From NCBI RefSeq assembly GCF_030272615.1, contig NC_081414.1, positions 914,879,648 to 914,943,647 of the forward strand: a stretch of DNA of 64,000 nucleotides. Reading direction: 5' to 3'. This DNA comes from Cryptomeria japonica (Eukaryota > Streptophyta > Pinopsida > Cupressales > Cupressaceae). Positions 11,557-23,576 of this stretch are shown here, piece after piece. Numbering within the stretch: position 1 is the stretch's first letter; each line of letters begins with the position of its first letter. Below the pieces are notes generated by a model. It worked only from the letters and a program-made list of their open reading frames with translations. It had not been told where the DNA came from and did not search any database. The position numbers were made by a program, and so were the translations under genes.

Positions 11557-14502
11557 TCATGTGACTCCTTTGGGTAGAATAGAGAGAGGAATACCAACCT
11601 TGGTGAAGTCACTTTCAGGTATCCACGTGGCTTCAAAAGCTGGTTGATCTTTCCACTTGATCAAATGCTCAAGGTAGTCATGCTTTCTAGTCTTTTTGAT
11701 GATTCTAGAATCAAGTACCTGTTCAGGAATGGGAGAAGAAGAAGAGGGGATAGATAGATCAGAAAGGGAATTTGAAATGTCTGAAGCTCTTTGAGTCTCT
11801 TATGGAGGCTGCCCCTTGAAAGGTACCAAATCTGCAACATTAAATATGGGAGACAAAGAAACATCAGCAGGTAAATCAATTTTATAAGCATTTGGACCAT
11901 ACTTAGCCAAAATCCTGCAAGGTCCAATTCTTCTCATTTGTAACTTGGTAGGAAATCCCTTTTACAATCTAGACTTGTTGATATGTACCATCACAAAATC
12001 TCCAACTGAGAATTGGACATCCCTCTTTGAAGCATCCACCCTTGCCTTGACTCTTGCTGTGGTGTCCTGCAAAAACTGCTTAACCTATTCATGTATCTCT
12101 TTTAGAGATTGTGCCATATCTTCTGTTGTCCCACTAGCATGTTGCAAGTTAGTCACATCATGTAACTCAAAAAAACCTCTTGGATGCATACCATAAACAA
12201 CCTAAAATGGAATCTTACTAATGGATCTGTTTACACTGTCATTGTAGGCAAACTCTGCCTATGGGATGAGCTGATCCTAGCTTTGTCCATACTCCTTGGT
12301 GAGACATCTGAGTAGCTTACCCAATGTTCTATTCACCACTTTTGTTTGGCCATCTATCTATGGATGGTAAGTTGAGCCAAAAGACAAGTTAGTACCTAAT
12401 TTCTTCCATAAATGACCCAAAAACTTAACATCTCTATCTGATACAATGCTAGATGGAAAACCATGTATTCTGACAACTTCTTTAAAGAAAAGGAAAGCAA
12501 TATGACTAGCATCATTAGTAGTTTTACAAGGTATAAAGTGAGCCATTTTACTAAATCTGTCAACAACCACAAAGATACTGTCATGCCCTATTTTTGTCTT
12601 TGGTAAACCTAAAACAAAATCCATACTGATGCACTCCCATGGCCTAGAAGGAATGGGAAGTGGCTTATATAAACCAGCATTAGTGCTATGACCTTTTGCC
12701 TTCTGACATACCATGCACTGTTCAACATACCTCTGGACATCTCTCTGCATCTTAGGCCAGTAATAAAAGCACTGAACCAACTCTAAGGTCTTATTGAGAC
12801 CAAAATGGCCACTCAAACACCCATTGTGTTTCTCTTGAATGAGATTTTCTCTCATGGAACCTTTAGGAACACATAGCTATCCTCCCCTGAATAACAAACC
12901 ATTCTGCAATGTATAGTCAGCATACTCACTATGAAAATGACTCTCAAAAGCAAGACAAACTTTATAAGCAGCAACAAAATCATCATCATTAGGATATAAA
13001 TCTTGAAAGCAATCAATCTCAATACTCTTTACTTGGATCTCCTAAATAGTCAACAATCTCCTACTTAAAGCATCAGCTACTTTGCTACATTGGCCTTTCT
13101 TGTGCTTAAGAGTAAATGTATATGCTTGTAGGTACTCTACCCATTTCACATGCCTATGGTTGAGTTTATCCTGAGAATTCAAGAAACTGACTGCTTGGTT
13201 GTCTGTATACACAACAAATTCCTTAGGAAGCAAATAATGCCTCCACTTCCTGAGTGTCTGCACCAATGCATATAACTCTAAATCATAAGATGAATACTTT
13301 TTCTTTGCATCATTCAGTTTTTCACTAAAGAAAGCAACTGGTCTATTATCTTGACTCAAGACTGCACCTATTGCAAGATGATTGGCATCACATTCTATGG
13401 TAAAAAGTTTATCAAAACTAGGAAGGATTAGCACTGGCTGTGTAGCAACTCTAGTTTTGAGTAACTCAAACCCCTTATTGGCTGCTTCTATCCATTGAAA
13501 CTTGACTTTATGACCACCTTTTATTGTATCTAACATGGGTGCACAAATCTCACTGAAACCTTTGATAAACTTCCTATAAAACTGTGCTAGACCATGAAAA
13601 CTCCTAACTTCACTGGCTGATTATGGGGTTGGCCAGCTTGTTATGGCTGCAACTTTAGATTGATCCATCTTAAGATCTCCACTAGACACAACAAAACCAA
13701 AATAGACTAGCTCTTACTACATAAAATCACATTTTTCAAGATTTATGGCTAACTACTCATCAGATAATCTTTGCAAAACAATAGCTAAGTGTTTCAAATG
13801 CTCCTCTTTAGTCTTACTAAAAATGAGAATATCATCTAAGCAGACTACCACAAAATTACTGAGAAAATCCTGCAATACCTCATTCATTAACCTCATAAAG
13901 GTACTAGGAGCATTAGAGAGTCCAAAAGGCATAACCAACCATTCATAAAGACCCTCATTTGTTTTGAAAGCAATTTTCCACTCATCACCCTCTTTTATTC
14001 TTATCTGATGGTAACCACTTTTTAAGTCTATTTTGGAGAAATACCTCGCACCCCCTAAACAATCCATCAAATCTTCTATCTTGGGAATAGGGAATCTGTA
14101 TCTTATTTTGATCTTGTTGATAGCTCTAGAGTCTGTGCATAGTCTCCATGTGCCCCCTTTCTTAGGTGCTAACATAGTGGGTACTGCACAAGGACTTATA
14201 CTCTTTCTTATAAATCCTTGATCCAATAACTCTTGAATCTATCTAACTACCTCTTTGTTCTGCTCAGGAGTCATCTTGTATTCTACTTTGTTTGGCAAAG
14301 AAGCTCCTGGTATAAAGTCAATTTTATTACTAATGGCTCTAGGAGGAGCTAATGTTGCTGGTTGTCCATCACTGATGATGCCCCTAAAGTTATCAATAAG
14401 TTGATGCACTTCTTGTGGGATCTCAACTTTTTTTTCTTTCTTATCCTTAGGTATGAAGGTCAATAAGCCATGGAAGACTGAGCCTTGTTGAGGAGCATCC
14501 AA
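11557..14502 (-). pseudogene. Gypsy pol: RT, RNase H, integrase, chromodomain
   Basis: One minus-strand frame runs from the pre-RT linker to TGA at 11557-11559, interrupted only by stop codons over at least 14502-12358. RT (14226-13753) has [24 protein letters not shown] and CLDD (usual YLDD; Tyr changed to Cys, both Asp kept at 13831-13836). RNase H (13536-13042) has IECDANHLAIGAVLSQ, VYTDNQAV and VADALSRR. Integrase (12855-12358 onward) keeps the HHCC zinc site (GHFGLNKT, CMVCQKAKG), Asp in SMDFVLGLP and Asp in VSDRD, but the catalytic Glu is Lys (codon 12342-12340). The chromodomain-like DYLEHLIKWKDQPAFEATW ends the protein. Stops include 14239, 13753, 13042 and 12358. Dead, but shifted nowhere that I can see. 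Confidence 0.9.
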
Positions 14503-14555
14503 ACATACTTTTTGTGAAGAGTTCTAATAGTGAAAGTGCAGGTCATAGTGAACTA

Positions 14556-14780
14556 CAAAAAAAACTCATTTTTCCATCATTTTGCCAGGCAACACCAAAC
14601 TGGCAACTTTGAGCAAAAAGATGAAAACAAGAAACCAAAACCCCATAATGAGTTCAAAACTCATCAAAACAACCTAGAACAACTTCAAAAACATCCTAAA
14701 GAACTTTCCAACTTAAAACAACAACAATCAAACCTGAGATGAAAATGAAGCTGAGAATGAAGCTAGGTGCTCCTGCACCA
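14556..14780 (-). mobile_element. Shortened 5' LTR of the nested gypsy element
   Basis: Matches the first 225 bp of the 3' LTR (11534-11310). The match ends at a T-run followed by GTAG (minus strand) and is joined straight to pol linker sequence. The missing part therefore includes the rest of the LTR, the primer site, gag and protease. Confidence 0.88.
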
Positions 14781-15984
14781 CCTCTCCATCCCACCCTATC
14801 TCCCCTCTCTATGTTTCTCCCTCCCTTCCTCTCCACCTATCTAGCTCTACATATAGGTCTCATTACCCACCTCTCTTTCTCCCCCTCTATCTATATCACT
14901 CCTCTCTGGCCATCTAGGTCTCTCACCTATCTATATGCCCCCTCTATAGTTCTCTATGTCCCTCTCTACCTCTCTCTCCCTCCTCCTTAACCCTATCCCT
15001 TTATGAAATCCCTCCTTTTCTCTTCCTCCCCTAACCTCTTTATCTCCTCCTTCCATAGGTCTCTCACTCCCTCCATGTCTACCTCTCCATCCATCCCCTC
15101 TTACTCCTCTCTTTGATCTTCTATCTCTTCTCTTCTCCCTCCCTCCCTCCCTTATCTAGGTCTCTCCCTTCATTTCTTCCCCTCTCCCTCTCTACCTCCC
15201 CATCCATACATACCCCCATATATATCTCACTCCCCCACTTTTTTATTCTCTCTCTCTACATTCTAGGTCATTAACTCTCTCTCAGCTCTCTAGGTTTACC
15301 ACTTCCTTCTTCTCCACCTATCTACCTTTGCATCATGTCGCATTAATCACCTCTCTCTCCCCCCCTCTATATATCTCATTCCTCTCTCTTGTTATCTAGG
15401 TCTCTCATCTCTCCTTCCCAATATAGTTCTTTCACCTATCTATTTTTCCCCTCTCTAGTTCTCTCCCTCTCTCTTCCCCTATATCTCCCTCCCCCTTTAC
15501 CCCTATTTATTTTTGAACTCTCTGCTCCTCTTCTCTCTTTCCCCCCACCTCTGCATCATCTCCTTCCCTAGGTCTTGTAGTCGCTCTATGTCTACCTCTC
15601 CCTCAATCCCCTCATACTCTTCTCTCTCTTTATTCTTTCATCTCTCCTCTTATCCCTCCCTCCCATTTATAGGCATCTCCATTATTTTCTTCCCCTCTCC
15701 CTCTCTATCTCCCTCTCCCTCCCTATCCCCATCTCTCTATCCCTTCCCTAATAAATCTTATTCTCTCTTGATTGTCTACATCATTAGCTTTCCATCATAC
15801 CCTCTCTAAACCTCTCTAGGTTTCTCCCTCATTCCCTCTCCACCTCTCTACATCTCCATCCATATCTCATTACCAACCTCTCTCTATCCCCCTCCATATA
15901 TCTCAACCCTCTCTCTCTCACCATATCTAGGTCTCTCATGCCTCTCTCCCCCTCTAGGTATCTTATATCTCTATATAACCCATC
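14781..15984 (+). repeat. CT-rich arm, right of the gypsy insertion
   Basis: It continues the arm broken at 9203. The first 220 bp pair with about 21395-21620 in inverted orientation (ccctctatagttctct, gcatataggtctcatt). Further on, a roughly 500-bp pattern recurs: the ccctccatgt-ctacctctcc block appears near 9011, 15072 and 15580 once the gypsy insertion is discounted. It is therefore a higher-order CT-rich repeat and not a random microsatellite. Confidence 0.8.
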
Positions 15985-16399
15985 TGGGTATGTGTAGGAG
16001 CATGGTGGGCCATATAACCCCTTAGGAAACCATTACTATCTATCTTAGGAAACCATATGACCTCTTCGAACAACATATGGTGTCATTACAAGTCATATGG
16101 TGTCACTACATGTTGTATGGTGTCCTAACGGGTCATATGGTGTTCTAAGACCCCTTAGGATACCATATGATCTCTTAGAACACCATATGAGCCCTAACAA
16201 CACCATATGGTGTCCTAAGGGGTCATTTGGTGTTTTATGACCCCTAAAGACATCATATGACCTGTTAGGACACCATATGACCCCTAATGACACCATATGA
16301 CCCCTAATAACACCATATAGTGTTCTAAGGGGTCATATGGTATTTTATGACCCCTTATGACACCATATGCCCCATAACGACACCATATGGTGTCATTAA

Positions 16400-17720
16400 G
16401 GGTCATATGGTGCCTAAGGGGTCACATGTTGTTGTTGGGGGTCATATGATGTCCTAAGGGGTCATATGGTGCCCAAATGGGTCATAGAATACCATATGAC
16501 CCCTGAAGACACCATATGCTCCCTAACGACACCATATGACCCCTTAGGACACTATATGACCCCTAACGACACCATATTATGTCTTGAGGGGTCATATGGT
16601 GTCACAAGTGGTCATGTCATGTACTAGGATGTTAGAAGGGGTCATATGGTGTCCTAGGGGGTCATAGAACACTATATAACCCCTCAGGACACCATATGAC
16701 CTCTTAAGACACCATATAGTGTCATTAGGGGTCATATGGTGTCCTAAGGAGACATATGGTGTCGTTAGGAGTCATATGGTGTCCTAAGGGGTCATATGGT
16801 GTCATTAGGGGTCATATGGTGTCCTAAGGGGTCATATAGTGTCATAAGGGATCATATGGTGTTCTATGACCCATTAGGAAACCATATGACCCCTAAGACC
16901 ACCATATGGTGTCTTGAGGGGTCATATGGTGTCGTTAGGGGTCGTATGGTGTCATTAGGGGTCATATTGTGTCCTAAGGGGTCATATGATGCTCTATGAC
17001 CCCTTAGGACACCATATGACCCCTAAAAACACCATATGGTGTCCTAAGGGGTGTCCTTAAGGGTCATATGGTGCCTAGGGGGTCACATGTTGTCGTTGGG
17101 GGTCATATGATGTCCTAAGGGGTCATATGGTGCCCAAATGGGTCATAGAATACCATATGACCCCTGAAGACACCATATGATCCCTAACGACACCATATGA
17201 CCCCTTAGGACACTATATGACCCCTAATGACACCATATTGTGTCTTGAGGGGTCATATGGTGTCACAAGTGGTCATGTCATGTACTAGGATGTTAGAAGG
17301 GGTCATATGGTGTCCTAGGGGGTCATAGAACACTATATAACCCCTCAGGACACCATATGACCTCTTAAGACACCATATGGTGTCGTTAGGGGTCATATGG
17401 TGTCCTAAGGAGACATATGGTGTCGTTAGGAGTCATATGGTGTCCTAAGGGGTCATATGGTGTCATTAGGGGTCATATGGTGTCCTAAGGGGTCATATAG
17501 TGTCATAAGGGATCATATGGTGTTCTATGATCCATTAGGAAACCATATGACCCCTAAGACCACCATATAGTGTCCTGAGGGGTCATATGGTGTCGTTAGG
17601 GGTCGTATGGTGTCATTAGGGGCCATATTGTGTCCTAAGGGGTCATATGATGTTCTATGACTACTTAGGACACCATATGACCCCTAAAAACACCATATGG
17701 TGTCCTAAGGGGTCATATGG
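16400..17720. repeat. 661-bp higher-order duplication within the satellite
   Basis: The block from about 16400 recurs 661 bp later with very few changes: the landmark gtcacatgttgt is at 16421 and 17082, and tgtactaggatgttagaagg follows in both. It includes tens of basic units, so it arose after the array by unequal exchange or slippage. Confidence 0.85.
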
Positions 17721-18474
17721 TGTCCTTAGGGGTCATATGGTGTTCTATGACCCCTTGTAACACCATATGAACCCTTAGTATATGTCATATGGTGTCCTAA
17801 GGGGGTCATATGGTATTCTATGACCTCTGAGGACACCATATAACCCCTAACACCACCATATAGTGTCCTAAGGGGTCATATGATTTCCTAAAGGGTCATA
17901 TGGTGTCCTAAGGGGTCATATGGTATTCTATGACCCCTTAGGACACCATATGACCCCATACACCATATAATTCCTAACTCCACCATATAGTGTCCTAAGA
18001 GGTCATATGGTGTTCTATGACCCCTTGGTACACCATATGACCCCTATTGACAACATATGGTGTCCTAAGGGGTCATATGGTGTTCTATGACCCCTTGGGA
18101 TACCATATGAGCCCTCAAGAAACTATATGACCCCATACGACACCATATGACCCCTCACATCACCATATTATGTCCTAAGGGGTCATAGAACACCATATGA
18201 CCCCTAACGATGTTAGATGACCCGTTTAAGACACCATATGGTGTCATTAGGAGTCATATGGTGTCCTAAGGGGTCATAGAACACCATATGACCCCTTAGG
18301 ACACCATATGACCCCTAACAACACCATATGACCCCTTAGGACACCATATAGTGTTCTTAGAGGTCATATGGTGTCCTAAGGGGTCAAATAGTGTCCGAGG
18401 GGGTCATAGAACATCATATAACCCTTTAGGAAACCTTATGATCCCTTAGGACACCATATGACCGTTAACAACAC

Positions 18475-18870
18475 CATATGGTATTGTTAGGGGTCATATG
18501 GTGTCCTAATGGGTCATAAAATACCATATGACCCCTTAGGACACCATATGCCCCTAACGACACCATATGACATGCGCTAAGGGGTCATATGGTCTCTTAA
18601 GGGGTCATAGAACACCATATGACACCTAAGGACACCATATGACCCCAAAGATCACCATCATTAGGGGTCATCTGATATCGGGTCATATGATGTTTTATGA
18701 CCCCTTAGGACACCATAGGACCCTTAATGACACCATATGGTGTTGTTAGGGGTCATATGGTGTCCTAATGGGTCATAGAATACCATATGACCCCTTAGGA
18801 CACCATATGCCCCTAACGACACCATATGACATGCGCTAAGGGGTCATATGGTGTCTTAAGGGGTCATAGA
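18475..18870. repeat. Local 265-bp duplication within the satellite
   Basis: The landmark gacatgcgctaaggggtcat and its flanks occur twice about 265 bp apart (near 18570 and 18830). This is another recent amplification inside the array. Confidence 0.7.
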
Positions 18871-21394
18871 ACACCATATGACCCCTAAGAACACCATATG
18901 ACCCTTTAGGATACCATATGGTGTCTTTAGGGGTCATATGGTGTCCTAAGGGGTCATTGAACACCATATGACCCCTTAGGACACCATATGATCCCTAACG
19001 ACAACATATGACCCCTAACGACACCATATGACCCCTTAGGACACCATATGGTGGTCTTAGGGGACATATGGTGTCCTAAGGGGTCATAGAACACCATATG
19101 ACCCCTTATGACACCATATGACCCTTTAAGACACCATATCACCTAACGACACCATATGGTGTTGTTAGGGGTCATATGGTGTCCTGAGGGTTCATATGGC
19201 ATCCTAATGGGTCATAGAATACCATATGACCGCTTAAGACACCATATGACCCCTAACGACACCATATGACCCCTTAGGACACCATATGATCCCTAACAAC
19301 ACCATATGGTGTCCTAAAGGGTCATATGGTGTCCTGAGGGGTCATATGGTGTTCTATCATGCCCTGGGATAGTGTATGACTAATTTTAACATCCTAGTAC
19401 ATGACATGACCACTTGTGACACCATATGACCCCTCAAGACACAATATGGTGTTGTTAGGGGTCATATGGTGTCCTAAGGGGTCATATGGTGTCTTTAGGA
19501 ATCATATGGTGTCCTAAGGGGTCATATGATATTCTATTACCCATTAGGACACCATATAATCCCTTATGACACAATATGACCCCTAATGACACCATATGGT
19601 GTCATTAGGGGTCATATGGTGTCCTAAGGGGTCATATGGTGTCGTTAGGGGTCATATGGTGTTATATGACCCCTTAGGACACCATATGACCCCTAACAAC
19701 ACCATATGGTGTCCTAAAGGGTCGTATGATATTGTTAGGGGTCATATTGTGTTTTATGACCCCTTAGGACACCATATGACCCCTTAGGACAACATTTGGT
19801 GTTGTGAGGGGTCATATGGTTTTGTATGGGGTCATATAGTGTCCTAAGGGGATATAGAACACCATATGACCCCCTAAGTGGTCGTTAGAGGTCATATTGT
19901 GTCCTATGACCCTTTAGGACACCATATGACCCCTTAGGATACAATATGGTGTCGTTATGAGTCGTATGGTGTCCTGAGGGGTCATATGGTGTCCACTGAC
20001 CCCTTAGGGCACCATATGACCCCTTAGGATACAGTATGGTGTCGTTATGGATCATATGGTGTCGTAAGGGGTCATATGGTGTAGGACACCATATGAGCTC
20101 TCATATGGTATTGTTATGGGTTGTATGGTGTCCTAAAGGGTCATATGGTGTCCTATTACCCCTAAGGACACCATATGGTGTCATTATGGGTCTTATGGTG
20201 TGCTAAGGGGTAGTATGGTGTTATATGACCCATTAGGACACCATATGACCCCTTAGGACACCATATGGTGTCATTATAGGTTGTATAGTGTGCTAAGGGG
20301 TCATATGGTATCATATAACCCCCTAAGGGGTTGTTAGGGGTCATATTGTGTTCTAAAGAGTCATATTGTGTCTTATGACCCCTTACGATAGAATATGGTG
20401 TTGTTATGCATTGTATTGTGTCCTAAGGGGACATATGATGCCCTATGACTCCATAGGACACCATATGATGCCTTAGGTGTCATTAGGGATCATATTGTAT
20501 CCTATGACCCCTTAAGACATCATATGGTGTCTTTATGAGTTATATGGCATCCTAAGGGGTCATATGGTGTCCTATGATCCCTTAGGACACCATGTGACCC
20601 CTTAGGACACCATATAGTGTTGTTATGGGTTATATGGTGTCCTAAGGGGTCATATAGTGTTCTATGACTCCTTAGGACACCATATAACCCCTTACATGTC
20701 GTTAGGGTTCATATTGTGTCCTAAGGGGTCATATGGTGTCCTATGACCCCTTAGGACACCATATGACCCCTTAGGTGTTTTTAGGGGTCATGTTATGTTC
20801 TAAAGGGTCATATGGTGTCCTATGACCCCTTAGGACACCATATAGTGTCAATATGGGTCATATGGTGTCCTCAGGGGTCATCTAGTGTCTTGTGACCTCT
20901 TAGGACACCATATGGTGTTGTTATGGGTCGTATGGTGTCCTAAGGGGTCATGTGGTGTCCTATGACACCTTAGGACACCATATGGTATCCTTATGGGTTG
21001 TATGGTGTCCTAAGAGGTCATATGGTATCCTATGACCCCTTAGGAAACCATATGACCCCTTAGATGTCATTAAGGGTCATATTATGTCCTAAGGGGTCAT
21101 ATGGTATCATATGACCCCTTAGGACACCATATGACCCCTTAGGTGTCATTAGGGGTCATATTGTATCCTAAGGGATCATATGGTGTCCTATGACCATTTA
21201 GGACACCATATGACCCCTGAGGACATCATATGGTGTCGTTATGGGTTGTATTCTATCCTAAGGTGTCATATGGTGTGCCCTTAGGGCACCATATGATTCC
21301 TTAGGCGTTGTCAGGGGTCATATTATGTGCTAAGGGGTCATATGGTGTCTTGTGACCCCTTAGGCCACCACTTCGTGTTGTTGTGGGTCGTATG

Positions 21395-22270
21395 TTAAGG
21401 AGGGGGAGAGAGATAGAGAGGGAGAGAGAGAACTATAGAGGGGACATATAGATAGGCAAGAGACATATATTTTGAGAGAGGAGTGAGATAGATAGAGGGG
21501 GATAAATAGATGTGGGAAATGAGACCTATATGCAAAGGTAGATAGGTGGAGAGGAAGGGAGGGAGAAACCTAGAGAGGGGAGAGAGGGTGGGTTGGAGAG
21601 TTAATGAACTAGACAATGAAAAGAGAGAATAAGAGAGGAAGAGAGATAATGAGAGAGTGGGGGAAGGATATATAAATGGAGAGGGGAAGAAAGGAAGGGA
21701 GAGATATATAGAGGGAAGGGAGAGAGAAGAGAAGAGATAGAAGAATAAAGAGATCAGTAAGAGGGGATGGATGGAGAGGTAGAAATGGAGGGAGCGAGAG
21801 ACCTAGAAAATGAGGAGATGGATCTAGGTTTGGAGAGAGAGAAGAGAGAGAGAGTGTTCATAAATAGATAGGGGCAAGGGAAAGGGAGAGAAAGGTGGAG
21901 AGGGAGGGAGATAACTAGAGGGTGGACAATTAGATAAGTGAGAAACCTAGAGGAGGAGAGAGAGGTTGGTAATAATATAGGGAGGGAGAGGTAGTGAGGT
22001 GAATAGGGATGGAAGGAGAGCCCTAGATATGGGGAGAGAGAGGATAGAAGGGATCGGTAGTGAACAAGAGAAATGAGTGGGAGGGGAGAGAAATAATAAG
22101 AGAGTGAGAGAGAAGAGAGAGGATGGGAGTCAAGGATATAAATTAGGGTACAAGGAAGGGATGAAAGGTAGAGAGGGTGGGATATACCTAGAGAGGGGAG
22201 AGAGAAGTGAGAGAGACAAGAGAGGGAGAGAGATAGGTGTAGAGTTTAGGGAAGATAAAGATAGTGAGAT
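21395..22270 (-). repeat. GA-rich right arm
   Basis: Purine-rich on the plus strand. Reversed, it matches the left CT arm in order: 21600-22270 with 8531-9203, and 21395-21600 with 14781-15000. This mirror arrangement around the satellite core gives the element its foldback form. Frames here are low-complexity. Confidence 0.85.
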
Positions 22271-22795
22271 ACATATCTAAAGAATGCTAATAGGAGAATG
22301 TTGATTATTGAAATTTGACTAAGTATGAAAGTCAATATGATCCTCTAAAAATAAGCATCTACATTATAACTCGTATAGAGTTGAAACCACTCTCAAACAT
22401 CCTACCAATATATACATGAAATATAACTTAAAGTGACATACTTAAATATTATATTTCATGTATATATTCTCCTCTCATGATGGGTATAACTTGTGCCCAA
22501 GTTGAAAAATTTGCATCACAAAACCTTGAAATTGGACAATGCATCACATTTGGCGCATTCCAAATTTGGCACTTGTCAAATGAAAAAAGTTGACTTTTCT
22601 CATTTGGTGCACGCCAAATGTGAAAAGTCAAATTTTTTCATTTGGCGAGTGCCAAATAGGGCGAGCGCCATATTTGGTGCTCGCCAAATGGTCTGCATTG
22701 GAAACTACCAACCCTTTGGTTTGGATTGTACTTAGGCATCCAACCCAAAGGGTTGGATGACCATTTCAGGCCTGAGATGTGTTTTTAACAGAGGA
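22271..22795 (-). repeat. Right subterminal inverted arm
   Basis: Mirror of 8030-8530, with the same TTTGG...CCAAA palindromes and the block tcatgtatatattctcctct. At its outer end, the reverse complement of 22740-22795 matches left 8030-8090 (gtcatccaaccctttgggtt). Confidence 0.85.
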
Positions 22796-23536
22796 TTAGA
22801 AAATTTTCACATATTTTTGGTCGTGCTCTCCATCATATTTGCACGTGTTTCAATAAAACTAAAAACAATACCATAGAGGCCTCGATCTCTCTCTTAGCTA
22901 TCGAAGCATGTAATTCTTTTCACATTTTGATTTCGTTAAGGCTTTCATCTATAATTTCTTTTGATAGTGTGTTCAATTTTGGTCAAAAACCAACATGCAC
23001 TATTTTGGGTATAGTTTTTTACATGTTCATCGGATTTTGAAGAAACTTACATTTTTAGAAACTAGACTTCATTCTACACAATTTTTAAATTTTTTTATTT
23101 ATTTTTGATTAGTTATCAATGATTTTAGGGGGGAGCATGCTTAAATTTCTATTTTTCAAGATGTGTCCACTTCAAAAATTAGTAAAAAATCATATACTCA
23201 TTAAAAAATTAGCTAAAAAATCTGGCATAAACTAAAAGGTGTTAGCTAATTTCTCACTGAAGCGATTTTAAAAATTCAGAAAAAAAGTTAACATTTTAGG
23301 GGGGCCACAACAGATGCTATGTTATGTTTTTTGCATAAAAATAGGACCACTTTTTGTGGCCCCCCTTTTTGAAGCGCTTAATATCCACCATTTAAAAAAA
23401 AAATTCATAGTTTAGAAAGGAGACTCGAAGCACTCTGACTCTTGTTCTTGTTGCATCTTCAAAATTTGGAGTCTAACTATCTTCAATTTGTCGTTGAAGT
23501 TCAAACTTTGTTGATTTCAGAAAAAAAGTGGCATCT
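22796..23536. other. Segment present only at the right end of the foldback element
   Basis: About 740 bp between the right arm and the right TIR with no left counterpart; on the left the TIR passes directly into the arm. No gene recognised. It holds the hairpin at 23298-23366. Confidence 0.65.
23298..23366. repeat. Short inverted repeat (hairpin)
   Basis: AGGGGGGCCACAA at 23298-23310 pairs with TTGTGGCCCCCCT at 23354-23366 around a 43-nt loop. It could be a subterminal structure or a tiny insertion; no target duplication is evident. Confidence 0.75.
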
Positions 23537-23576
23537 TAAGACCCCCTTTTGGTACCACAACTTGGTGCACATACCC
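23537..23576 (-). repeat. Right terminal inverted repeat of the foldback element
   Basis: Reverse complement of the left TIR (shared GGTACCACAACTTGGTGCAC at 23551-23570). It is followed by TTA 23577-23579 and then by the resumed LINE. Confidence 0.9.

Larger units (their letters stand above)
9204..14780 (-). mobile_element. Nested chromodomain Ty3/gypsy element (minus strand)
   Basis: Ends are TG...CA on the minus strand (TGGTGCAGGAGCACC at 14780, CCCTATCA at 9204). The 5-bp target duplication CCTCT lies at 9199-9203 and 14781-14785. Layout on the minus strand is a shortened 5' LTR (14780-14556), a pre-RT linker, RT, RNase H, integrase, chromodomain, purine tract (11545-11535) and a 3' LTR (11534-9204). 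gag and protease are missing, deleted between the 5' LTR and the linker. It is inserted in the left CT arm of the foldback element and is therefore younger than it. Confidence 0.9.
15985..21390. repeat. Palindromic CATATG minisatellite core (about 20-bp units)
   Basis: About 5.4 kb of diverged units of the form catatggtgtcctaaggggt and its reverse complement, mixed in both orientations. Each unit centres on CATATG, and neighbouring inverted units form longer palindromes. Variants swap CCTAAGG for CGTTAGG or CATTAGG and insert TTCTATG between units. The array begins where the CT arm ends and ends where the GA arm begins. Open frames such as repeated VIWCPKGSYG strings follow from the repeat period and are not genes. 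Confidence 0.95.
7984..23576. mobile_element. Large foldback-like TIR element inserted in the LINE
   Basis: Left end GGGGTAAGTGCACCAAG and right end (reverse complement) GGGTATGTGCACCAAG begin inverted repeats that continue through TTGTGGTACCAAAA, with about two differences in some 32 bp. Both ends are flanked by TTA (7981-7983 and 23577-23579); removing the element plus one TTA restores the LINE reading frame exactly. The 15.6-kb span includes a later 5.6-kb gypsy insertion, so the original was about 10 kb. Inside are inverted subterminal arms, CT/GA arms and a palindromic satellite core. I see no transposase, so it is non-autonomous. A TTA duplication with GG-starting termini resembles PIF/Harbinger elements (known for that superfamily), but assignment is inference; CACTA elements also make 3-bp duplications but begin CACT. 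Confidence 0.88.

Noticed and set aside
15985-21390. CRISPR-like array or protein-coding repeats (VIWCPKGSYG strings)
   Set aside because: Units are contiguous, in both orientations and without spacers, in a plant setting. The frames come from the 20-bp period.
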